NCBI GenBank assembly: GCA_964598885.1
Contig: CAZRES010000089.1
Coordinates: forward strand, 1-13,125
Source: SURF-33 sp964598885
GTDB lineage: Bacteria; Desulfobacterota; Desulfobacteria; Desulfobacterales; Desulfosalsimonadaceae
Length of the DNA stretch: 13,125 nt
Direction of reading: 5' to 3'
In this document: piece by piece, positions 1-6,790 of the stretch
Numbering within the stretch: position 1 is the stretch's first letter
Layout: each line of letters opens with the position of its first letter
Notes under the pieces: generated by a model
The model's database searches: none
The model's input: only the letters and a program-made list of their open reading frames with translations
Told to the model about the DNA's origin: nothing
Program-made: the position numbers and the translations under genes

Positions 1-290
1 AATTTCCAATTAGACGGATCGGGCAGGGTGGCCGCTTTGGCGGCAGCTGCGAAATCGGCACGATATCCGCCGTCCAGGCGGTCGCGATATGCTTCGGTAA
101 GCCGGGAGGGATAGAAATACACCCGCAACCGGTTGTCGTCTTCCCAGTGAGCGGCTGAACCTTTGATGTCAAGCACCTTGTCATTTACCGAAACCCGTCC
201 TTTGGTATGAAAATCCATCGAATATCCGGTTGGGCAAAACACCAGCGCTGCAAGCAAGCAGACCAGAGCAAATAAAAGTATTTTCTTCAT
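1..290 (-). CDS. Secreted protein of unknown function, C-terminus cut by window edge
   Basis: Reading the minus strand from the ATG at 290-288 gives an open frame of 96 codons running off the left edge, so the C-terminus is not visible. It begins MKKILLFALVCLLAALVF, a typical Sec signal peptide (two lysines, then about 17 hydrophobic residues). The end of the hydrophobic stretch reads LVFC, where phenylalanine replaces the small residue of a lipobox, so I prefer a periplasmic or secreted protein to a lipoprotein. The mature part has a patch of aromatic and charged residues around position 60 (RLRVYFYPSRLTEAYRDR), suggesting a soluble beta-rich domain. The start is supported by a strong Shine-Dalgarno, AGAGGTGAT, just upstream. 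It lies 48 nt downstream of the DUF3592 gene on the same strand, so the two may be co-transcribed. I do not recognise the family. Confidence 0.75.
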   Translation of the reverse strand, partial: MKKILLFALVCLLAALVFCPTGYSMDFHTKGRVSVNDKVLDIKGSAAHWEDDNRLRVYFYPSRLTEAYRDRLDGGYRADFAAAAKAATLPDPSNWK

Positions 291-338
291 GGATCACCTC
301 TTGCCGTAAAATGGGTTGGGGAATTTTTGGCTGCTTTC

Positions 339-812
339 TTACCGCTGCCTGATATGCCGTGCAATGGTATATGGCGGGATCACCATAAAGCAGACGCCGA
401 TAACCGCCATTAAAAGCTGGAAAAACCACAATTCGTAAAATTGCTGAATATCCGCCTTTGACGGGTTGTTTTTTTCATAAAGCACCGTTACCGTATCTCC
501 GATTCGGTAATCGGTCCAAGCGGCGTATGAATCCACTGAAAATGTCACCGTTTCTCCCTTGTGGGTGTTAAACCGAACTACCGGCACACGGTCTGCTCTC
601 TGATCCTTTTGAAGCATGCCGGTTTGCAAGATATCGAAACCTACGACGGTTCCCGTTGTCCTGGCAGCATGCCTGACAAAATCCTTTTTGTCTGCGTGTA
701 GAAAATAAGCACCGGTAAGCATCGCAACGCCGATACATACAAACAGGCAGACGGAAAGGATGCCGACGATCCTTTCCGTCTGTTTTTCTTTGTCTTTCGT
801 TGAGGGGTTCAT
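339..812 (-). CDS. DUF3592-type small membrane protein
   Basis: A 157-residue protein with one hydrophobic segment near the N-terminus (about residues 14-38) and a second near the C-terminus (about 127-149), enclosing a roughly 85-residue beta-rich extramembrane domain. That domain has the pattern of DUF3592 proteins: 'TTGTVVGF', then 'PVVRFNTHKGETVTF', then 'YRIGDTVTVLYEKNNPSKADI', in which a GD-V-VLYdp-NP-A motif is characteristic. DUF3592 proteins are inner-membrane proteins of unknown role. The family call is from remembered pattern, not a search. A purine-rich sequence (GAGGATAAGG) sits about 9 nt upstream of the ATG. The secreted-protein gene follows after 48 nt in the same direction, which suggests a small envelope-related operon unconnected with the defence genes. 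Confidence 0.8.
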   Translation of the reverse strand: MNPSTKDKEKQTERIVGILSVCLFVCIGVAMLTGAYFLHADKKDFVRHAARTTGTVVGFDILQTGMLQKDQRADRVPVVRFNTHKGETVTFSVDSYAAWTDYRIGDTVTVLYEKNNPSKADIQQFYELWFFQLLMAVIGVCFMVIPPYTIARHIRQR

Positions 813-1309
813 AAGTTTATGACCTTATCCTCTCGATCTTCCACTCAACTGCAATAAATCATACTCGCGAGCGAAGCTCATAATGCATCGTCTTTCAGCC
901 CACCCTGCCACTGGACGGGGATAACTTGAGGCGGCAGTAGCCGGAGTCAGGTTGAAGCAATTGGGGTTCTCGGGATGCAGGAAGCGAAGCGACTGGAACC
1001 ATAAAAAATCGCCCGCCCGCTGGGTTGAGAATTATTCCCTGGTTTCAGGCTTTCCGGCGCCTGCCGTCCGGTCTCTCCATTTCCCTTTTGGCAATAAATT
1101 TTGCATGTTCGAAACAATGGCAACTTTTTCTTCCCAGGATAAGGCCGCAAGTCTTCTTCTGCGGGCGGTTTTCGCGTTTTTAATTCAGACTCCCTGTGAT
1201 ATTTAGAAAAATATTACCCTCATATGGTATTGTGGTCAAGGCATATTGGATTGAAATCCGTTCATTTACAAGAAAATCAAAGATTTATCCTGTACATTTT
1301 CTGGTTGGG
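813..1309. other. Gene-poor stretch with one possible decayed minus-strand frame
   Basis: No convincing gene lies here. On the minus strand, a frame open from 1184 down to a TAA at 1034-1032 (51 codons, no ATG or GTG near its beginning) reads like a real protein tail: RRRLAALSWEEKVAIVSNMQ, then NLLPKGKWR. It is directly preceded by an in-frame TGA, and I do not recognise it. It could be the end of a decayed small gene associated with the AbiE locus upstream. The longer overlapping frames at 947-1150 (minus) and 952-1206 (plus) have improbable composition. The remainder, 813-1031 and 1185-1309, shows nothing I can name. I see no clear rho-independent terminator for abiE. Confidence 0.35.
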
Positions 1310-1690
1310 TCAAATTTTCCAGTCAAACACTTTTATTCTATTTTCAATTTTTTGAAGGGTTGCAATCAAATCATTTTCATTTGGCAGGTCACCAATAACC
1401 AAATCTTTAAAAATGGTTCTGTAGGTATTTTGAATACGTTTCCAGGTCATTCCCGGATCTTTAAAGATAATTGCCGAACAGGGATGATCTTTCAACCATG
1501 CATTGTTGTTTTTATAACCAATGAAATCGTCTTCACCAACCTTTTGAAGCATTTTAGAAAAATTATCACTTTTGAAGAATGAAATTACTGATTCATTCTT
1601 CAACATTTGATCAAGGTCATATATATGCCTGATTTTATCTGATAGGGCCGGATATGGCTCATCCATTCGTGAGAAGCGGACCAAGCTCAT
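1310..1690 (-). pseudogene. abiEii: AbiEii toxin, detached C-terminal fragment
   Basis: This 126-residue frame corresponds to the C-terminal half of AbiEii-type nucleotidyltransferase toxins (PF08843). It opens with SLVRFSR, then 'ALSDKIRHIYDLDQML', matching the conserved family segment in which the R-H-x-x-D helix follows an '(K)I-LVR' strand. Its end, 'TWKRIQNTYRTIFKDLVIGDLPNENDLIATL', resembles the usual family tail. The apparent ATG overlaps the stop of the N-terminal fragment (ATGA), but in an intact toxin these two pieces belong to one chain with roughly 90-100 residues between them. The frame differs by one base from the upstream piece. I read this as the product of an internal deletion plus frameshift. 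Separate translation by stop-start coupling is possible, but the fragment would lack the nucleotide-binding motif. Confidence 0.75.
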
Positions 1691-2013
1691 TCCACAGGAA
1701 TTTCAGGTAATATCTCCTCAACTATTTTACTGATCTGGCGAAGTTTTATTTTCAGCTGGTTATCGTTTTCATCTTCATTTCGAAAGATAACCAGATCAAT
1801 ATCTTCTGAAAATCTTTGAATCATTTGATGACACTTTGAAAGGCAGGTTCCTCCTTTGAAGACGATTTGATCAGCCATATCTGAATGGAATATTTTATTT
1901 AGCACCAGAGTGACCCAATAATCTTTTTCAATATAGATTTCCGGAATGCGAAACCGCTGGGAGGCCGCTAAAACTGCATTCCTGAAAAGGTCTTTATTTT
2001 GGTGCAGTTCCAT
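1687..2013 (-). pseudogene. abiEii: AbiEii toxin, N-terminal nucleotidyltransferase fragment
   Basis: The frame from the second ATG (2013-2011) gives 108 residues; an upstream in-frame ATG at 2028 would add five. I prefer 2013 because it forms a TAATG stop-start overlap with abiEi, the usual coupled arrangement. The sequence shows the AbiEii hallmarks: 'YIEKDYWVTLVLNKIF', then the nucleotide-binding KGGTCLSK motif, then RFSEDIDLV carrying the two catalytic-type aspartates. The known role of AbiEii is as the toxin of a type IV toxin-antitoxin system that acts in abortive infection as a nucleotidyltransferase; related toxins modify tRNA acceptor ends. The frame stops at a TGA just after 'EEILPEIPVE', far short of the usual roughly 280-330 residues. 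The central region is absent, so the toxin is probably inactive. Confidence 0.8.
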
Positions 2014-2738
2014 TATTTTATATTCCATTTCTCTGCTGTTGACAGTATATCCGGTATTATTCCCAATTTATATTCCGTCAGCGGATTCAAGCTTTGTTTT
2101 AAATAGTCCAGGTCCAGATCCATATTAATTTTTTCCAGTAATGCCCCTAAAAATGCCCGTGTCCGGGGCGGATATTCATTTACATATTGAAGAAGCAGTA
2201 AAAGTTCCTTCTTTTTTAATGATGAAATAGTCGCAATCAATAATTTTATTGCAGCTTTTCTATCCAGATCCGGTATCTGTTTAAAATCTTTTAAAGCATC
2301 AAGAATTTCCAATAGGTGGTAATTCATACTTGTAACATCAATATAACTTTTGACCCGTCTAACGTTTATATTCCCGATCCGGGTACGGATTTCTTTGACC
2401 TTGCTTGCGACTTTTATGTCCTTGGGGACTTGAGAGGTCAACCCCATCCTGTTATATAATGCCGTGCCTGTTATATAAGCAATCCTGTTGTTCCCGCTAA
2501 ATAGATAGGGTCGAAGCAGATTCTCTTCGCCTGGTTTCAATTCACCAAATACTGTTTTTTGGGGTTTATAAAAAACGCCGGTCGATACCCGTTTGATTAT
2601 TTTTTCTGCGATCAGTCTTTCTATTGTTTTGGTGGCGGCACCATACTCATTATTTGAGATGTCAAGCTCCCGATATTTGAAGGTTGTACCTGCCGGCAGC
2701 TTATTGATAGCTTCTTTTATTTTTTTTGATATTTTCAT
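2013..2738 (-). CDS. abiEi: AbiEi-type antitoxin and transcriptional autorepressor
   Basis: A 241-residue protein. Residues 1-60 form a winged-helix-like region (MKISKKIKEAINKLPAGTTF, then 'RLIAEKIIKRVSTGVFYKP'), followed by 'RPYLFSGNNRIAYITGTALYNRMGLTSQVP' and 'DIKVASKVKEIRTRIGNINVRRVKSY'. This is the arrangement of the DUF6088/AbiEi antitoxin family: N-terminal wHTH, then a C-terminal antitoxin domain. AbiEi proteins neutralise AbiEii without a direct stable complex (type IV) and repress their own promoter by binding inverted repeats. Here the only long inverted repeat is the palindrome at 2788-2825 upstream of the gene. The toxin gene overlaps the 3' end (TAATG). The gene is intact while its toxin is broken. 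Its AT-rich composition contrasts with the plus-strand operon, suggesting separate acquisition. No strong Shine-Dalgarno is visible before the ATG at 2738. Confidence 0.85.
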   Translation of the reverse strand: MKISKKIKEAINKLPAGTTFKYRELDISNNEYGAATKTIERLIAEKIIKRVSTGVFYKPQKTVFGELKPGEENLLRPYLFSGNNRIAYITGTALYNRMGLTSQVPKDIKVASKVKEIRTRIGNINVRRVKSYIDVTSMNYHLLEILDALKDFKQIPDLDRKAAIKLLIATISSLKKKELLLLLQYVNEYPPRTRAFLGALLEKINMDLDLDYLKQSLNPLTEYKLGIIPDILSTAEKWNIK

Positions 2739-2768
2739 ATTTTTACCCGATCAATAGTTTTGACTGAA

Positions 2769-2797
2769 ACGATAGGGCGTCAACATTATTTTGTCAA
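2769..2797 (-). promoter_or_regulatory. Candidate sigma-70 promoter of the abiE operon
   Basis: On the minus strand a perfect TTGACA -35 (2797-2792) is followed by a 17-nt spacer and TATCGT (2774-2769), which matches four of six positions of the -10 consensus. The start codon of abiEi lies about 31 nt beyond the -10. The -35 hexamer is inside the 38-bp palindrome, so a protein bound there would block RNA polymerase. This fits autorepression by AbiEi. The call is from inspection only. Confidence 0.55.
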
Positions 2798-2825
2798 GTA
2801 TTTTCCGGAAAATACTTGACAAAAT
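2788..2825. repeat. Perfect 38-bp palindrome, candidate AbiEi operator
   Basis: The two 19-bp arms (attttgtcaagtattttcc and its exact reverse complement) meet without a spacer at 2806/2807. One arm contains the -35 of the abiE promoter. Because of the symmetry, the other arm carries a TTGACA facing the plus-strand operon, though no good -10 follows it. AbiEi repressors of other species bind inverted repeats at their own promoter, so this is the natural operator candidate. A rho-independent terminator is less likely because the tracts flanking the stem are short. Confidence 0.65.
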
Positions 2826-2984
2826 GAACCTTGGAAGAGTTGAACATCCCTGAAATCCTTGTGCAGCCACTTATCAGCCGTGATTTTGTATGATCGGTGG
2901 CCCATACCACTATCAGTTACTGCTTCAACGAATTGAGCTTCGTACGGTCGCCCGTTGCTGAAAAGAAGGCCACAGCTTGATGAT

Positions 2985-3173
2985 TTATATGAGGTCTCTT
3001 TCAGAAATCCTTATATTCAGCCTCTTGTCTTTTCTTAAAGTATTGCGAGCGTACTCAGCAATCGCGGCGCTCACCTTTCTTGCCGTCTTCGGCAATTCTG
3101 ATAACCCCGCCCAGCCGCCGGGAAACGGCTGCCGGTGCGTTTCAAACAAATTCGTTAACCCGCCTATTTGCAT
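2985..3173 (-). pseudogene. Truncated CopG-like (ribbon-helix-helix) antitoxin remnant
   Basis: The last 24 residues of this 62-residue frame, EYARNTLRKDKRLNIRISER then DLI, closely resemble the start of the DNA-binding domain in CopG-type antitoxins of the form 'RNTLKKDKRINIRISSRDLE...KALEEGIPYQTLI..ILHKY'. The basic KDKR followed by the alternating LNIRIS strand is the beta-strand by which ribbon-helix-helix dimers contact DNA. The frame stops immediately after this strand, before the two helices, and neither shifted frame downstream restores them. The N-terminal 38 residues (MQIGGLTNLF and on) do not look like the family. I infer a broken antitoxin whose toxin gene is gone. The match is from memory of the family pattern. 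Confidence 0.5.
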
Positions 3174-3233
3174 GGACTTTCCAAATTTAGTCTGCTATAA
3201 GCCATTGACGAATCAATAAACCGCATCTACCAT
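3173..3233 (+). promoter_or_regulatory. Candidate promoters of the helicase-methylase-ATPase operon
   Basis: Two overlapping sigma-70-like signals precede the operon. The better has TGGACT at 3173-3178, a 17-nt spacer and TATAAG at 3196-3201 (5/6 match). The other has TTGACG at 3205-3210, a 17-nt spacer and TACCAT at 3228-3233. Either would give a short leader before the ATG at 3272. No operator-like repeat is evident at these sites. Neither has been tested computationally. Confidence 0.35.
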
Positions 3234-3271
3234 CCATTTCCGATACCAGGTCGTTTTACAGGGATGTCATC

Positions 3272-6200
3272 ATGAAGCTTGAAGAAATAGCCAAGGGCAA
3301 TCTGATCTCCGGGATTGAGCAGTCCGGGCCGGTGCGCATCATTGCGGTGGAAGACGCCGGCGAAAATGCGGTCAGTGTGGTTTATAAGAATCAGGCCGGC
3401 AACCTTGGCGAGCGAATGCTTTTTCGCGGCGATGAACATCTGCTGGCGCCGGCCGAAGACAAGCGGCCCTGGCAGTTCAATGCGCCGGGCGGAGCCTTCA
3501 AGCTCGCTGTGGAAGCCCTGCGGATTCATCTGGCCCATCTCTTCGATCCCATGATGGCCATTCATACGTCCAATGTCATCCCCTTGCCCCATCAGATCAC
3601 GGCCGTCTACGAATCCATGCTGCCCCGCCACCCCCTGCGGTTTGTCCTGGCAGACGACCCCGGCGCCGGTAAAACCGTCATGGCCGGCCTGTACATCCGG
3701 GAATTGATGATGCGCAGCGATGCCCAGCGGGTCTTGATTGTGGCCCCCGGCAGTCTGGTGGAGCAGTGGCAGGATGAGTTGTTTGAAAAATTCGGCCTGG
3801 TGTTTGAGCTGTTTACCCGGGAAAAAATGGACACCTCCCACAGCGGCAATCCCTTCATGGACAGCAACCTGCTCATTGCCCGGCTGGACCAGTTAAGCCG
3901 GGCCGACGATATCCGGGAAAAGCTCTCACTGGTGGAATGGGATCTTGCCGTAGTGGATGAAGCCCACAAGATGTCGGCCAGTTATTTCGGCAACAAAGTA
4001 AAATTTACCAAAAGACACCAGCTCGGCCAGCTTCTGTCGTCAAAAGCCCGCCATTTCCTGCTGATGACCGCCACGCCCCACAACGGCAAGGAAACCGACT
4101 TCCAGCTCTTTTTATCCCTTCTGGACAGCGACCGGTTTCTGGGCAAGTTCCGGGACGGGGTTCACCGGGTGGACACCTCCGACGTGATGCGCCGCATGAT
4201 CAAGGAAGATCTGGTCAAATTCGACAACTGCCCTCTGTTTCCGGAGCGCCGGGCCTATACGGCCCAATATGAATTGTCGGCCCAGGAATATGCGCTGTAT
4301 GAAGCGGTCACAGACTATGTCAAAACGGAAATGAACAAGGCGGAAGCCATGGATGGCACCCGGAAAAACCGGGTCGGATTTGCCTTGACCATTCTCCAGC
4401 GCCGTCTGGCCTCATCTCCGGAAGCCATTTACCAGTCATTAAAACGCCGTCGCAAGCGTCTTGAAAAGCGGGTGGAGGAAGAACAACAGCGCGCCATTGG
4501 CGGCGGCATTGCCGAAACCCTGGGCGGATACGGAGACATCAGCGGTTCATTTGAGGACTTTGACGAAGATGAACTCACCGGCGCCGAATACGAGGACATG
4601 GCCGAAGAACTGGTGGACGACGCCACGGCATCCCAAACCATTGCGGAAATGGAATCAGAAATCGGGTTGTTGCACTCACTGGAACAGCAGGCCATGGCGG
4701 TGGTCCAGTCCGGGCAGGACCGCAAATGGGAAGAGCTCTCCGGCATCCTCCAGGACAATCCCCTGATGCGCGATGTCAACGGCGCCCGCCGCAAGCTGAT
4801 TATTTTCACGGAACACAAAGACACCCTCAATTACCTGTGCCAGCGGGTCGGCGGCGTGCTGGGGGTTCAGAACGCGGTGGTCGCCATTCATGGAGGAGTC
4901 AACCGGGATAAGCGCCGCGAAATCCAGGAAGTCTTTTTAAATGATCCCCAGGCCCTGGTCCTGGTGGCCACCGATGCCGCCGGCGAGGGCGTGAACCTGC
5001 AAAAAGCCAGTCTCATGGTCAACTACGATCTTCCCTGGAATCCCAACCGGATCGAGCAGCGGTTCGGCCGCATCCACCGCATCGGCCAGACCGAGGTCTG
5101 CCACCTGTGGAACATGGTGGCCACGGACACCCGGGAAGGCCAGGTGTTTGAACGCCTGTTTGAAAAACTCGAAATCGAGCGCGATGCCCTGGGCGGCCGG
5201 GTCTTTGATATCCTGGGCGAGGCGTTTGAAAACAAATCCTTAAAAGAGATGCTGATGGAAGCCATCTGCTACGGGGATGATCCCGAAGTCCGCGCCCGCC
5301 TGGAAAAGCAGGTGGAAGGCGCGCTGGACACCGAGCGGCTGCGCGCCATTCTGGACCGCAATGCCCTGTCCCAGGAAGTCATGACGCCGGAACGTCTTTA
5401 CGCCGTCAAGGAAGAGATGGAAAAAGCCGAAGCCCGGCGGCTGCAGCCCCTGTTTATCCGGGCTTTTTTCATGGAGGCCTTTGGCAACCTGCGCGGCATC
5501 CTCCGGGAGCGGGAACAGGGCCGTTATGAAATCACTCATGTCCCCGGCCAAATCCGGGAGCGCGACCGGTTGATCAATATGACCCGCAATCCGGTGGTGG
5601 AACGGTATGAACGGGTGTGTTTCGAGCGTGAAAAAATCCGTGTTTACGGCAAACCCATGGCCGGCCTGATTCATCCAAGCCATCCCCTGATGGCCGCGGT
5701 CACGGATTTAATCCGGGAGATGCACGGCCGCCGCTTAAAGCAAGGGGCGGTGCTCTGCGATCCGGCTGATCCCGGGGTCGAACCCCGGCTGCTCGTCCTG
5801 CTGGATCACGCGGTGCGGGAGGCGGTGTATGGCAGGGAGGACCGGCGCATTGCCTCCCGCCGGCTGCAATTTGTTTCATTCGGCCGGGACGGGTCGGCGG
5901 TCAATGCCGGCTGGGCGCCGCATCTGGATCTGGAGCCCATGACCCATGAGGATACGCTCCTGGTGCAAGATATTCTGCAAGGGGACTGGATTGTCACAGA
6001 CGTGGAAAAAAGAGCCACGGACTTTGCCAACACGAGAATTTCGCGTGAGCATTTTGAGGAAGTCCGGCAGCGCCGGGAAGCGGAAATCACCAAAACCCTA
6101 AATGCCGTCCATGACCGGCTGACCCAGGAGATCGACTACTGGCAGAGCCGGTATCTGCAATTAAAAGACGCGGCGGCCGAAGGAGACCAGCCCCGGATTC

Positions 6201-6775
6201 AGCCGGAAAACGCCCGGCGCCGGGTGGAGGAGTTGCGGGACCGGCTGGACATCCGCACCCGGGAACTCAACACCCGCCGCGATCTGATCCCCAGCCCGCC
6301 GGTAGTTGTCGGGGCCGCCCTGGTCATTCCCCAGGGCTTGCTGGACCAGCGCCGGGGCAAGCCGGGCGCGCCGGGAATAGTTGCCGTCGATGCCCTACGC
6401 CGGGCCGAGATCGAGCAGATCGCCATGCGGACGGTGACGGCGGCGGAGCAGCAAAACGGGTACACCACCCGGGATGTGTCGGCCGAAAAATGCGGCTGGG
6501 ATATTTCCGCTGATAAAGCCGGCTGCCCGGACCGTCATATCGAAGTCAAAGGGCGCGGCCGGGGCGCGGACACCATTACCGTGACCCGCAACGAAATCAT
6601 GTATGCCATGAACCAGGCCGAAAAATTCGTGCTGGCCATCGTGCTGGTCGATGACGATAACGCGGTCGACGGCCCCCACTACATTTGCCGGCCCTTTTCC
6701 ATGGAGCCGGACTGGGCCGTGACCAGCGTCAATTACAAGATCGCCGACCTGCTGAGCCGGGCCGAAACCGCATAA
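3272..6775 (+). CDS. SNF2-family defence helicase with C-terminal DUF3883 domain (Hma helicase, DrmD-like)
   Basis: A 1167-residue superfamily 2 helicase. Motif I is DPGAGKT (129-135), motif II the DEAH box (229-232), motif III TATPHNG (266-272), motif V 'ATDAAGEGVNLQ' (566-577) and motif VI NRIEQRFGRIHRIGQ (592-606), all intact. An acidic, coiled-coil-like insert (about 390-455, rich in EDFDEDE) separates the two RecA lobes. After them come a long helical region and a coiled coil (about 922-1006). The C-terminus has GWDI (1075-1078) and HIEVKGR (1089-1095), the D...ExK pattern of DUF3883/NOV_C, a predicted PD-(D/E)xK nuclease-like fold. The architecture resembles the DISARM class 1 helicase DrmD, but drmABC are absent. 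It is first in a three-gene operon, with the methylase 12 nt downstream. Likely role: ATP-driven translocation on, or remodelling of, unmodified invading DNA, perhaps with cleavage. The start is supported by an AGGGATG-type ribosome site. Confidence 0.9.
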   Translation: MKLEEIAKGNLISGIEQSGPVRIIAVEDAGENAVSVVYKNQAGNLGERMLFRGDEHLLAPAEDKRPWQFNAPGGAFKLAVEALRIHLAHLFDPMMAIHTSNVIPLPHQITAVYESMLPRHPLRFVLADDPGAGKTVMAGLYIRELMMRSDAQRVLIVAPGSLVEQWQDELFEKFGLVFELFTREKMDTSHSGNPFMDSNLLIARLDQLSRADDIREKLSLVEWDLAVVDEAHKMSASYFGNKVKFTKRHQLGQLLSSKARHFLLMTATPHNGKETDFQLFLSLLDSDRFLGKFRDGVHRVDTSDVMRRMIKEDLVKFDNCPLFPERRAYTAQYELSAQEYALYEAVTDYVKTEMNKAEAMDGTRKNRVGFALTILQRRLASSPEAIYQSLKRRRKRLEKRVEEEQQRAIGGGIAETLGGYGDISGSFEDFDEDELTGAEYEDMAEELVDDATASQTIAEMESEIGLLHSLEQQAMAVVQSGQDRKWEELSGILQDNPLMRDVNGARRKLIIFTEHKDTLNYLCQRVGGVLGVQNAVVAIHGGVNRDKRREIQEVFLNDPQALVLVATDAAGEGVNLQKASLMVNYDLPWNPNRIEQRFGRIHRIGQTEVCHLWNMVATDTREGQVFERLFEKLEIERDALGGRVFDILGEAFENKSLKEMLMEAICYGDDPEVRARLEKQVEGALDTERLRAILDRNALSQEVMTPERLYAVKEEMEKAEARRLQPLFIRAFFMEAFGNLRGILREREQGRYEITHVPGQIRERDRLINMTRNPVVERYERVCFEREKIRVYGKPMAGLIHPSHPLMAAVTDLIREMHGRRLKQGAVLCDPADPGVEPRLLVLLDHAVREAVYGREDRRIASRRLQFVSFGRDGSAVNAGWAPHLDLEPMTHEDTLLVQDILQGDWIVTDVEKRATDFANTRISREHFEEVRQRREAEITKTLNAVHDRLTQEIDYWQSRYLQLKDAAAEGDQPRIQPENARRRVEELRDRLDIRTRELNTRRDLIPSPPVVVGAALVIPQGLLDQRRGKPGAPGIVAVDALRRAEIEQIAMRTVTAAEQQNGYTTRDVSAEKCGWDISADKAGCPDRHIEVKGRGRGADTITVTRNEIMYAMNQAEKFVLAIVLVDDDNAVDGPHYICRPFSMEPDWAVTSVNYKIADLLSRAETA

Positions 6776-6779
6776 CCGC

Positions 6780-6790
6780 GAGGACGCATG
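6780..6790 (+). promoter_or_regulatory. Ribosome binding site and start of the methylase gene
   Basis: GAGGACGCATG places a GAGG core four bases before the ATG, within the 12-nt gap after the helicase stop. It fixes the methylase start. It is nearly identical (10 of 11 bases) to the site before the ATPase gene. Confidence 0.7.

Larger units (their letters stand above)
2739..3271. other. Divergent intergenic region between abiE and the helicase operon
   Basis: This 533-bp spacer contains the abiE promoter and palindrome, an RHH-antitoxin remnant (2985-3173, minus) and candidate promoters for the plus-strand operon. A second minus-strand frame, without a start codon, is open from about 3013 to a TAA at 2788-2786. 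It reads plausibly (SSCGLLFSNGRPYEAQFVEA) but matches nothing I know and runs through the palindrome. I treat it as decayed or chance sequence. The plus-strand frame 2977-3219 has no family features. Confidence 0.5.

Noticed and set aside
1196..1582. Plus-strand frame of 128 codons opposite abiEii
   Set aside because: It is antisense to the recognisable AbiEii C-terminal fragment and has no family features.
2977..3219. Plus-strand 80-codon frame before the helicase
   Set aside because: It overlaps the antitoxin remnant on the other strand, and its translation has no recognisable domain.
3227..3841. Many long antisense and shifted frames across the three large genes (for example 3227-3841, 5240-5683, 7268-7705, 9248-9715, 10238-10693, 11817-12242)
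   Set aside because: They are shadows of GC-rich coding sequence. Their translations show no motifs, whereas the sense frames carry complete family signatures.
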